From assembly GCF_001580995.1 (NCBI RefSeq), contig NZ_LHZU01000115.1:1-42706 (forward strand): a stretch of 42,706 nucleotides of DNA, given 5' to 3'. This document shows positions 32,698-40,918 of the stretch, piece by piece (position 1 is the stretch's first letter; every line of letters begins with the position of its first letter). The position numbers were made by a program, and so were the translations under genes. Below the pieces are notes generated by a model that worked only from the letters and a program-made list of their open reading frames with translations, made no database searches and was not told the origin of the DNA. This DNA is from Acetobacter senegalensis. GTDB lineage: Bacteria > Pseudomonadota > Alphaproteobacteria > Acetobacterales > Acetobacteraceae.

Positions 32698-35034
32698 TTA
32701 CAGGTCTGCCGTGAAGGAGAACTTGAACGTTCTTGGCAAACCCTGAAGCAGATAGCCATTGAATGCGGAAGACCAGTAACGGGTGTTTGCAATATTATCC
32801 ACCCCAAACCGCAGGGTAAGAGGCTTGTGCTGCACCGCAAATGTATAGCGCATACCCAGATCAAACCGTGTCCACACAGGCAGGTGCAGTGTGTTGGCCG
32901 TGTTCACCCACTGCTTGCCGGTATTGACCACACGCCCCACCACGGTGCCGCCTTTGAGGAACGGCAGATCATATTCCAGATTGCCGTTAATGGTGTAATT
33001 GGGCACCCCGATCGCGGTATGGCCGTTATCCCCCCCACCTTCCGTACGGCGCAGTTGTGCATCAATCAGCGTGGCGCCCCCATTAAAACGCAGGCCGGGC
33101 AAGATCTGCCCATTGATGCTCAGTTCCGCCCCCCGGTTGCGCTGCTTTCCATCCGCACGGAAAATCAATGCCCCTTCAGTCCCATACGGAGCCGTGTAGG
33201 AATTAGGTTGGGAGGTCTGATAAAAAGCCAGCGTGGTGGTGAAGCGCCCGATATCATACTTGGCACCAATTTCGTACTGCACACTTTTATAGGGCGGGAA
33301 AATCTGGCCCAGATTAACAACATTGCTGCCAGAGGCTGTTGGCCCCTGCGCCAGCCCTTCTATGCGGTTGAAATAAATGGACGTGCGGCGCGTTGGGTGA
33401 ACAACCAGCCCCACAACGGGGGTAATGGCATCCCGATTATAATGGGCGGTCAGTCCTCCTCCGTTATAGTCATACCCATTGATCAGCATGTTCTGGTACC
33501 GGAAACCCGCTGTCAGCGCGATACGATCATGCCAGAAAGACATGGTATCTGAAAAATACAGGCTATAGAGGCGTGTCTGACTGTTGCGCTTGGGATTATT
33601 GATGTCTCCACCAACAAAATTCTGCTCCAGCGGTGCAGCGTAGTTGGGGTGATACAGGTTGGTTGCAATGGAAGACCCCCATGCCATGGCATAGGCCGTA
33701 TCAAACTCCTCCCACAGGCCCGATCCGCCTGCATTCATCTCATGCTTGACCGGCCCGGTGTTGAAGTGCGCCCGCACGCCTGCGCGGGTACTTTCATTGG
33801 TCTGCACAACAGGAACATACATGCTGCCGCTGGTGCCATCTCCGGTGCGGCCGTCAGAAATGGTCAGGGAGGAATAATCCCCTTTCTCGTTCCCACCCAT
33901 GCCGCCAAAAGCTGCATAAGCAGTGAGGTGTTTTGAGAAATCATGCTCTACATTCAGCATACCGAAGATGTAGTTCAGCTCATTATATGTCCATGCCTGC
34001 CCGTAATTTCGGGCCGCCGAGGGCACACGCGGAACCTTTGTTACGCCGCTGCCCAAAAACACGCCGGGCCGCCCCCACTCCACACCCTGGTTCTGATAGT
34101 TCATGTCAACCGAGATACGGGTGCGGTCATCATGCCAGTCAAAATCAGCACCCAGCGCGGCGCTGTGCCTGCGTTCGTGATCAATTGAACCCTGTCCGGA
34201 AAGACCTGCCACATTCAGGCGCAGCCCATAGGCTTTATCCTGCCCGAAACGTCGGCCCAGATCCACGCTGCCGCCACCCGTGGCCTTGCTGGTGTAATCT
34301 CCGGTTATACGGGTGATGGGGGTGTTTTCAGCATGTTTGAACATCAGATTGATGTTGCCACCAATGCCCGTGCCACCGGGGGCCGCCCCGTTCAGAAACG
34401 CACTGGCCCCGTTGAGCACCTGCACCTGATCATACAGTTGTGGGGACACAAGCTGGCGCGGCGTAATGCCATACAGACCGTTAATGGCAACATCATCCCC
34501 ATACACGGGAAAGCCGCGGATAATGAACATTTCGGAAAAATTGCCATAGCCATACGTTGTGCGCACGGATGGATCGTTCTCCAGCACCTGCCCCAATGTC
34601 TGGGATTGCTGGTTGAGAATAAGGCTGGACGTATAGCTACGAATGTTAAAGGGCACATCCAGCCCCTTTTTGGTGCCAAGCGCACCCAACTGGCCACCGC
34701 TGATCACTTCCATCTGGTTGCGGCGTTTGGCTTTGACCAGAATCTGCTCATCCGTATTGGCAGGTGTGGTTCCCGTCTCTGCCTGTGGTGTGCTGGCAGC
34801 CGCCACCGTGGCGGTCGGCGGGGCAACGGCGGATGACCCGGCAGACTGCGGAAGCGTGCCAGCACTGCGGGCATTCCGCGCTGCGGCGGACGCTGGCTTA
34901 GCTGACACTTTGGCAACAGGCGTTTCTGCCGCATACACCGGCGCAGCGCCCGCCCCGGCAACAACGACAACCGTAGCCAGCAGGATGTGACGCCTACACC
35001 GGCCGGAAAGGAACAGGCATCTCATCATGATCAT
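32698..35034 (-). CDS. TonB-dependent siderophore receptor
   Basis: 778 residues; outer-membrane gated porin for ferric siderophores. Signal peptide at 1-35 (ILLATVVVVAGAGAAPVYA). An Ala/Pro/Thr-rich stretch precedes a plug domain with a TonB-box-like EQILVKAKRRN, LGQVLENDPSVRT, FIIRGFPVYGDD and QVQVLNGASAFLNG, features of FpvA/FhuE-like receptors. The barrel ends with FGVDNIANTRYW and a final strand PRTFKFSFTADL, ending in Leu rather than the usual Phe. Start chosen at the first of three close ATGs, with a GAAGG site upstream. Divergent from the PepSY operon that probably processes the imported siderophore. Confidence 0.94.
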   Translation of the reverse strand: MIMMRCLFLSGRCRRHILLATVVVVAGAGAAPVYAAETPVAKVSAKPASAAARNARSAGTLPQSAGSSAVAPPTATVAAASTPQAETGTTPANTDEQILVKAKRRNQMEVISGGQLGALGTKKGLDVPFNIRSYTSSLILNQQSQTLGQVLENDPSVRTTYGYGNFSEMFIIRGFPVYGDDVAINGLYGITPRQLVSPQLYDQVQVLNGASAFLNGAAPGGTGIGGNINLMFKHAENTPITRITGDYTSKATGGGSVDLGRRFGQDKAYGLRLNVAGLSGQGSIDHERRHSAALGADFDWHDDRTRISVDMNYQNQGVEWGRPGVFLGSGVTKVPRVPSAARNYGQAWTYNELNYIFGMLNVEHDFSKHLTAYAAFGGMGGNEKGDYSSLTISDGRTGDGTSGSMYVPVVQTNESTRAGVRAHFNTGPVKHEMNAGGSGLWEEFDTAYAMAWGSSIATNLYHPNYAAPLEQNFVGGDINNPKRNSQTRLYSLYFSDTMSFWHDRIALTAGFRYQNMLINGYDYNGGGLTAHYNRDAITPVVGLVVHPTRRTSIYFNRIEGLAQGPTASGSNVVNLGQIFPPYKSVQYEIGAKYDIGRFTTTLAFYQTSQPNSYTAPYGTEGALIFRADGKQRNRGAELSINGQILPGLRFNGGATLIDAQLRRTEGGGDNGHTAIGVPNYTINGNLEYDLPFLKGGTVVGRVVNTGKQWVNTANTLHLPVWTRFDLGMRYTFAVQHKPLTLRFGVDNIANTRYWSSAFNGYLLQGLPRTFKFSFTADL

Positions 35035-35073
35035 TCACACCTTCAGGAAGAACGTCTCTCGTGCCCCCGTTCA

Positions 35074-35120
35074 TACGCAATTGATAGCTATTCGCAAATG
35101 TAATTATTGTCATATGGCCC
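35074..35120. promoter_or_regulatory. AT-rich putative iron-responsive site in divergent promoter
   Basis: The 130-bp divergent region contains TTGATAGCTATTCGCAAATG followed by TAATTATTGTCATA, reminiscent of hexamer arrays in Fur sites (GATAAT type), but the match is loose. Regulation by iron is expected from the genes on each side. Low confidence on the exact site. Confidence 0.35.
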
Positions 35121-35164
35121 AGAAGCCTCTGTTCTCCCCCTTTCAACCGCGGTAACAAAACGCC

Positions 35165-35497
35165 ATGCCTGACACCGCCAGAAAACCCTTCGCCCGCCAC
35201 ACGGCCGCCGCCGTGAGCAGACAGAGTGAAAAACGCCGTGCTGTTTACAGGCGCATGGCATGGCTGGCCGCGGCAACGGTGCTTGCCTATCTGATGGCTC
35301 ATTTTCTTGTCATGCATGCTGTGCTTGGTAACGGTCCGGAAAACAGACTCGCCACCACCATGGCGGAAGCCGTTGCCATAGCCCTGCTGCCGCTTTTGAT
35401 TCTGTTGGGGTATGGCGCGCGCACCCACGCCTGGGGATTATGGGTTCTGCTTGTGCTGTGCGGCGGAATGGCGCTCTACAATCGCATCGCACCATGA
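35165..35497 (+). CDS. DUF3649-like small membrane protein of iron operon
   Basis: 110 residues. Basic N-terminus, then three hydrophobic segments (MAWLAAATVLAYLMAHFLV; TMAEAVAIALLPLLILLGYG; WGLWVLLVLCGGMALYN). Position, size and topology match the DUF3649-type iron-uptake proteins often found in front of PepSY and DUF3325 genes. Sequence match to that family not certain. Follows the divergent receptor and precedes the PepSY gene by 15 bp, so operonic. Confidence 0.7.
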   Translation: MPDTARKPFARHTAAAVSRQSEKRRAVYRRMAWLAAATVLAYLMAHFLVMHAVLGNGPENRLATTMAEAVAIALLPLLILLGYGARTHAWGLWVLLVLCGGMALYNRIAP

Positions 35498-35512
35498 CAA
35501 ACGTTTCTGCTC

Positions 35513-37009
35513 ATGCGTGAAACATTTCGGGTTCATATGGGGTGGTTGCACAGTTGGGTCGGGTTTCTGGCCGGGCTGGTGCTGACATGCATTTTTGCAA
35601 CAGGCACCCTGAGCGTATTTGACAAGGAAATAACGCAGTGGATGCAGCCGGAGGTCACTCTGGACCACCCACCGGCCCCTACTCCGCTTGCCCTGCAACG
35701 CGCAGCCGAAACCACAATGGCGGAACAGGAGAAAGACCTGTTTGCCTTCATAACGCTCCCCTCTCTTCGGGACCCGGTTATCCGCGTGCTGCACTATGAC
35801 GGGCATGAGTTCATTGGCCCCGTGCTGGACCCTGTTGATGGCCATATCTTTCCCGCGCGCGCCACGGCCGGGGGGCAGTTTTTCTATGATTTTCACTTCG
35901 CCTTACGCAATGGCCCTGTGGTGGGGTGCACCATTGTCACGCTGCTGGGCGTATGCCTTCTGGTAGCTGTCGGGTCTGGTATCGCCATTCATATCAAGGC
36001 CATGTGGCCTGATCTTATCCTGTTTCGTCCCTTTGGGCCGCGCCCACGTGCGTGGCTGGATGCCCATCTTGTCACCGGTGTTCTGTTTCTGCCGTTCCTG
36101 ATCATGATGTCCTACACAGGAACAGTTATACGGGCGCGCGGCATTCTGCCGCCCCACCCCTTCCTGCCCGCGCAGCAGACCGAGGCGCCTCCCGCTGCGG
36201 CGGCCAGCCCTCCGGCAAAAACAAACGTCTCAGCGCCACCTGCATCTGCCATCCGGCCGCCCACACCCCCGCTCGGGCCATTGATTGCGCAGGCTCAACA
36301 AATCCTGCAGGCGGAGCGCTGTGAGTTGATCCTGTTCTCCCCCACCCAGATCCGCATTTTCCGTAGTGATGATGCCAGCCTGTTCTTGACACGCGATCTG
36401 GTCACATTCAGCCGTACGGATGGACACGTCATCAGTTCCTTTATCCAGAAAGGTGCGGCGGCCCGTACTCTGGAGCTTCTGCACGGGCTGCATTACGCGC
36501 GTTTTTCTTCCGATCTGCTCCGCTGGCTTTATTTCCTCTCCGGGTTGGCCTGCACGGTGCTCATGGGCAGCGGTCTGGTGCTGTTTCTCATGAAGCGGCG
36601 TAAGGCATCCGGCCAAAAAATCCTGTTCCGTACAGCAGAAGGTCTGACTATTGGGCTTCTGGTGGGCCTTCCTCTGGCTATTACCGGACTGTTCTGGGCC
36701 AACCGCCTGCTGCCTCTTTCCATGAATGCGCGCATGGAAGCCGAAATTCAGGTGTTTTTCATGCTCTGGGCTTTCTCCGCCCTCCACGGGCTGATCTGCG
36801 CGCTCAGAAATACGGCGTACTCTGGCTGGCGCGCGCAACTTGTGGTGCTGGCATTCATGGCGCTTGGTCTTCCAGTTGTGGATGGTCTTACACACAGCCA
36901 CGGCTGGCTACAGGATGCGGGCCGCTATTATACACTTGATGCGTTGGTCATGTTGACTGGACTGGCCGCACTAATCGTGTTTCAAAAACTGCGTAGGCAG
37001 CCCTCATGA
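35513..37009 (+). CDS. PepSY-associated transmembrane protein (siderophore/iron utilisation)
   Basis: 498 residues with about six transmembrane helices. N-terminal MGWLHSWVGFLAGLVLTCIF is the typical HxxxG motif of PepSY_TM proteins, with His in the first helix. Further segments: YDFHFALR (conserved His), GIAIHIKAMWPDLILFRP and DAHLVTGVLFLPFLIMMSYT, then a C-terminal group of helices with LLHGLHYARF and YFLSGLACTVLMGSG. Such proteins (FoxB/FiuB-like) act in the inner membrane, probably reducing or releasing iron from siderophores. The long Pro/Ala-rich loop at about 220-260 is unusual. Its stop overlaps the next start (ATGA). Confidence 0.88.
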   Translation: MRETFRVHMGWLHSWVGFLAGLVLTCIFATGTLSVFDKEITQWMQPEVTLDHPPAPTPLALQRAAETTMAEQEKDLFAFITLPSLRDPVIRVLHYDGHEFIGPVLDPVDGHIFPARATAGGQFFYDFHFALRNGPVVGCTIVTLLGVCLLVAVGSGIAIHIKAMWPDLILFRPFGPRPRAWLDAHLVTGVLFLPFLIMMSYTGTVIRARGILPPHPFLPAQQTEAPPAAAASPPAKTNVSAPPASAIRPPTPPLGPLIAQAQQILQAERCELILFSPTQIRIFRSDDASLFLTRDLVTFSRTDGHVISSFIQKGAAARTLELLHGLHYARFSSDLLRWLYFLSGLACTVLMGSGLVLFLMKRRKASGQKILFRTAEGLTIGLLVGLPLAITGLFWANRLLPLSMNARMEAEIQVFFMLWAFSALHGLICALRNTAYSGWRAQLVVLAFMALGLPVVDGLTHSHGWLQDAGRYYTLDALVMLTGLAALIVFQKLRRQPS

Positions 37010-37281
37010 TCGCACTCTGTGTTTTCCTTGCGTGGGCCAGTGCTTTCTGGGCACATGAATGCCTGCAGCCCCGTACCAACAAGCTGTTCCCCCTCACAAC
37101 AGGTAGCAAAAGGCTCTACCAATGTGTACGAGCCTGCGCCCCTGCGCTCGCACTTCTCCTTTGCCTTTACCGGGATTTTGAGGAGGGTGTTCTTTATTGT
37201 CTGGGTTTGGGCGCTGTAGCAGGGCTTGCCGTTAGTCTTCTTATGGCGGCCCTGAAGCACAAACAAAGTGGGCAGCTTTAA
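37006..37281 (+). CDS. DUF3325-like small membrane protein of iron operon
   Basis: 91 residues, start overlaps the PepSY gene stop (ATGA). Hydrophobic N-terminus (MIALCVFLAWASAFWAHECL), then a basic loop and two further helices (ACAPALALLLCLY; GLGAVAGLAVSLLMAAL), as in DUF3325 proteins that follow PepSY genes in siderophore-linked operons. Function unknown; presumably assists the PepSY protein. Last gene of the operon. Confidence 0.75.
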   Translation: MIALCVFLAWASAFWAHECLQPRTNKLFPLTTGSKRLYQCVRACAPALALLLCLYRDFEEGVLYCLGLGAVAGLAVSLLMAALKHKQSGQL

Positions 37282-37466
37282 ACAGGGCAGGCAGTCTTTG
37301 TGCTTACCGACAAAGCAAGGAATACACCTCCCTCCCCCGTTCCAATTTTACGCAGTTTGTGGACTATTCACATCATAGCAGTCTGCAAAGAAGACCGCTA
37401 ATAATGCCTGTCAGGAAAGCGTGATACCCGAAGGCGAGAGCACGAAAACGGACACGTTCAGATACA

Positions 37467-37498
37467 AAAAAACCGCCAGATGAATCTGACGGTTTTTT
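37467..37498. terminator. Bidirectional intrinsic terminator
   Basis: AACCGCCAGA/TCTGACGGTT stem with TGAA loop, flanked by A and T runs on both sides. It can end the iron operon (plus) and the S10 peptidase gene (minus, whose stop is 27 bp away). Confidence 0.82.
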
Positions 37499-37524
37499 CT
37501 GCAACCACGTAATTTGACGCTTTC

Positions 37525-39198
37525 TTACTTTCCGGAAAGCGGAGCATACGTGCTGGTAATGAACTTAGCCACGTTATCATGCAACTGGGCCAGAGAGTCC
37601 TGATGCGCATAGACCATGTGCCCGGATTCATACTGCACAATCTGAATATTCTTGCTCAGATCATGAGAAATCGGCAGATGCCGCATTTCATAAATCCCCT
37701 CGAAATACGGGGTTCCCAGATCATAATAGCCCTGGTTGAGCATCACTTTCAGGCTGGTGTTATGCTTCATGGCCGAGGCCAGATCAGGCAGCACATTTAC
37801 AGCCCCATGGATGGGGAAATCCGTATTCGGCTGCGCGTGTGAGAAATCCCACTTTGTAATGGCGTCTGAGAAGAATTTGTATTCCTGATACCCATCACCC
37901 ACCACGGAGCTATTGCCGTAATGCAGCGTGTTGCGCGCGTAATCATTAAACGCAGCAATATAGGCGGAAGACATGGCCGAAGATTGCGGATCATAAAACG
38001 GATATTGGGAAAGCTGGTCCATGGTGGGGCCAGAGAAGCGGCTATCCAGACGCCCTGTATCAACCCCTTTATCCCCAAGAAGGGTTTTTTCAAATTCTCC
38101 GCCGTTTACGCGCAGATCGGCCTTCTTGATGTAGTCCACAGGCAGGCCGGTATAGTCATGCAGTTTCTGGGCAATGGCATCCCGTTTTTCTGGCGTGATG
38201 CTGTTTCCATCCTGCAGGGCGGCCGTATAGTCCGTTAGCGCAAAATGCTCTACTTCCTGCAAGAAGCCCTTCAGATCGCTCGGCTGATTGGGAATACGCT
38301 TGTGATACCACGCCGTGGCGGCATAGCTGGGCAGGGCCAGCACATAAGGCTGATCCACCGAGGGGTTCATCTGCGCGGCATCAATATCGTTATCGTAGTT
38401 CAGAATTTGTGAGAGCAGGATAACGCCATTCAGATCAATGCCTTTATCATCCGCCAACTGGTTGGCAACAATGGCAGAACGGGTGGTGCCGTAGCTTTCC
38501 CCAAACAGATATTTGGGGGAATTGTAGCGCCCATAGCGGGAGAGAAACTGGGCAATGAAGTCCGTAAAGGCACGGGCATCTGCATCCGTGCCAAAGAACG
38601 TTTTTTCCTTGTCCGTGCCGGTCAGACGGCCATAGCCGGTGCCGGGCGCATCAATAAACACAAGGTCAGATACATCCAGCAGACTGTCATTGTTGTTCAC
38701 AATGGCATAGGGCGCGGCAGGTGTGTGTGCATCATCCGCCGTAACAACCTTTTTGGGGCCAAACGCACCCATATGCAGCCATACGGTGGAGGAGCCGGGG
38801 CCACCATTATAAATGAATGTAATGGGGCGATTTTCCGGGCGAACACCTTTCTTGAAATAGGCCACATAGAAAATGGAAGCCGCTGCTGGTGTTTTTTTAT
38901 CCTTGTCCTCATCAGGCAGAACGGCGTCATCCCAGCCTTTAGGATGCACAATCAGGGTGCCGGAGACAGCCTGATAGTCAATATGCGCCCCATGCACGGT
39001 AACGGAGCCGGTGGAGGTCACGCTCTGCGGTTTGGTAAAAAAGTCTGCCGCGCCATCCTTGGCCTTGGCAGTTTCAGCAGCGGGTTTAGCGTCTTCAGCC
39101 CATGCGGCTGGCTGCGCCACCAGCATACCGGCCCCCAGCACGGAAACGCTGGCCAGAAGGGAGGCCAGTTTTACGCCGGCACGATAGCTCTGTTTCAT
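37525..39198 (-). CDS. Secreted S10 family serine carboxypeptidase-like protein
   Basis: 557 residues. Signal peptide at 1-34 (LASLLASVSVLGAGMLVAQ, cleavage about AWA|ED). Typical S10 features: FIYNGGPGSSTVWLHMGAFGP (oxyanion region), VFIDAPGTGYGR, the nucleophile Ser235 in FGESYGTTR, and the catalytic His in YESGHMVYAH near the C-terminus; the acid is expected at QGYYDLGTPYFE. Carboxypeptidase S10 homologues are common in acetic acid bacteria, acting in the periplasm or outside on peptides. Monocistronic, with a clear terminator. Confidence 0.93.
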   Translation of the reverse strand: MKQSYRAGVKLASLLASVSVLGAGMLVAQPAAWAEDAKPAAETAKAKDGAADFFTKPQSVTSTGSVTVHGAHIDYQAVSGTLIVHPKGWDDAVLPDEDKDKKTPAAASIFYVAYFKKGVRPENRPITFIYNGGPGSSTVWLHMGAFGPKKVVTADDAHTPAAPYAIVNNNDSLLDVSDLVFIDAPGTGYGRLTGTDKEKTFFGTDADARAFTDFIAQFLSRYGRYNSPKYLFGESYGTTRSAIVANQLADDKGIDLNGVILLSQILNYDNDIDAAQMNPSVDQPYVLALPSYAATAWYHKRIPNQPSDLKGFLQEVEHFALTDYTAALQDGNSITPEKRDAIAQKLHDYTGLPVDYIKKADLRVNGGEFEKTLLGDKGVDTGRLDSRFSGPTMDQLSQYPFYDPQSSAMSSAYIAAFNDYARNTLHYGNSSVVGDGYQEYKFFSDAITKWDFSHAQPNTDFPIHGAVNVLPDLASAMKHNTSLKVMLNQGYYDLGTPYFEGIYEMRHLPISHDLSKNIQIVQYESGHMVYAHQDSLAQLHDNVAKFITSTYAPLSGK

Positions 39199-39303
39199 CT
39201 CTTTGCATCACTCAGTCATGTTATAATATTTCATTTTATAAACAAACCGAGCCACCCGCCAAGAGGGTTCCTTTCCGTTTGGTAACAATTTTACCGTTGT
39301 CTT

Positions 39304-40194
39304 TTACCCCAGCCCAACCCCGGCGGAGGCAAAATAGCGGTTGACCGCGTTACACATGGCCCCCGCCACCATGGCCCGGTGCCCGGCCTGCCGCAGTGCG
39401 GCTTCATCCAGCCGGTTGGACATGAAGCCCATTTCCACCAGAACAGATGGAATCTGGGCCGATTTCAGCACGGCAAATGCGGCATGCCGATGTGGGTGCG
39501 GCAACAGCGCAATACGCGTTTGGAAGGAAGACACCACGGCACTGGCCATATGGGCCGAACCACGGCGCGCCTCTTCCGTCACCAGACTGGCCAGAATCTG
39601 CTGCACTTCTGGCGATGCCCCCTGCACCAGCGGGCCGCCAAACCGGTCCGCACTGTTTTCTGTCTGGGCAAGGGCCGCAGTCTGACTATCTGATGCGCCA
39701 TGGGAATGTGTGTAAACGCTTGCCCCCCGCACAGAGGCATTATGCAGCGCATCCGCATGCATGGAGATAAACAGAGAGGCTCCATGCTGCTGCGCCAGTT
39801 CCACGCGGCCATCTAACGGAATGAAGCGGTCAGACGTGCGCGTCATCGCCACGCGGTAGCGGCCCGTGCCCACCAGTTGGCGTTGCAGTTCCGCCGCCGC
39901 AGCTTCCGCCACGTGTTTTTCATACGTGCCAGAAAAGCCAATGGCTCCGGGGTCCTTCCCGCCGTGGCCGGGGTCCAGCATGACCAGAGGCAGGGCTGGC
40001 TTGGCCTTGCCCACAATGGCAGGGGCTGACAGCGTATGCTTTGCAGCGCCGCTACCACCATGCGTGGCGGCCTCCGCCACAGAACCAGCCGCCCCCAACA
40101 TCACCAGACCTGCCCCGCCCCTGATGAGCCCGCGCCGCGTGGGCAACAGAAGGGAACCTGCCGAAAAACCGGCCTTGGCATGATATGGGAACAC
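39304..40194 (-). CDS. N-acetylmuramoyl-L-alanine amidase (Amidase_3), Tat-exported
   Basis: About 296 residues from the GTG at 40194. The frame is open up to 40494 and an annotator might choose an ATG at 40437 or 40494, but only the GTG has a good ribosome site (AAAGGAG, 9 nt upstream) and places a twin-arginine signal (LLPTRRGLIRGGAGLVMLG) at the N-terminus. Zinc/catalytic residues of Amidase_3: VMLDPGHGGKDPGAIG (His), EKHVAE (Glu), SMHADALHN (His) and a final VLVEMGFMSN with the catalytic Glu. It cleaves the amide bond between muramic acid and the stem peptide during cell separation. Divergent from rne, as is usual in Alphaproteobacteria. Confidence 0.9.
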   Translation of the reverse strand: MFPYHAKAGFSAGSLLLPTRRGLIRGGAGLVMLGAAGSVAEAATHGGSGAAKHTLSAPAIVGKAKPALPLVMLDPGHGGKDPGAIGFSGTYEKHVAEAAAAELQRQLVGTGRYRVAMTRTSDRFIPLDGRVELAQQHGASLFISMHADALHNASVRGASVYTHSHGASDSQTAALAQTENSADRFGGPLVQGASPEVQQILASLVTEEARRGSAHMASAVVSSFQTRIALLPHPHRHAAFAVLKSAQIPSVLVEMGFMSNRLDEAALRQAGHRAMVAGAMCNAVNRYFASAGVGLG

Positions 40195-40918
40195 GCTGCT
40201 TTGCTCCTTTGGCTCCAGCCCTGCGGCATCCCCTTCAGCAGAACTGCCGGGAGAGACGCCAGTGGCGACCTGACACAAACCGCCCTCTGCAGCAAAGGGG
40301 CCTGCGGCCTCCGCTGCCTGGCCTTTCAGCCCGGATGCCGTAGCCCTATCGCTGGCCCGCACAGGGGCTGGCGCTCCCTCCACCGTATGGAACGCGGGCA
40401 TGAAGAAAGGCTGTAATGGCTGGTGCTCTGGCGGCATGATTTCTCGCACCCTGAAAATTGCGACGATACTGAAGAAAGATAATGTCCAAACCATGACACC
40501 GTAGAAAGGTCTAAAAAACAGTTATTCTGAATGGCTTGCGGTTTGTTGCACTTTGCGTCATGGTGAGTAGGCATGGCCCAAGGCAGATTGCCCGTCATGC
40601 ATCCTGTTTCCGCTCCTTTTCACGTCAAAGGGCGCGGCTGGCGTTACAGCGCCGCCCCGCGCGGATGGGAGCAGGAAATTTTGGTTGAAGGATACATGAC
40701 CATCGCCCGGAGCCTATACGTTGAGCGCATGACCAGAGGGGAAACAGACTCCTGTTTTCGTGCCTCTGCCGTCACCTCACTGTCCGGGTTGGCCGCTGCC
40801 CCTCATTATGTCGTAAATACCTATTCTCGCCTGCCGGAAGAGCCCCCGTTCCGTGCCCACCCGCCCAAGCGGACGCACCGGACAGGCCGGCCACCGGCAC
40901 ACCGGAGTTTTTCTTTTT
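40195..40918. other. Region between amidase and rne; probable long rne leader
   Basis: No gene convincingly fills it. The left part (40195-40494) is an open upstream extension of the amidase frame. The right part includes a 140-codon frame (40573-40995) that overlaps the start of rne and is rejected. A GC-rich segment with repeated CCGG elements at 40873-40907 could fold just ahead of the rne start, consistent with a structured leader; autoregulation through the 5' UTR is known for enterobacterial rne. Confidence 0.4.
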
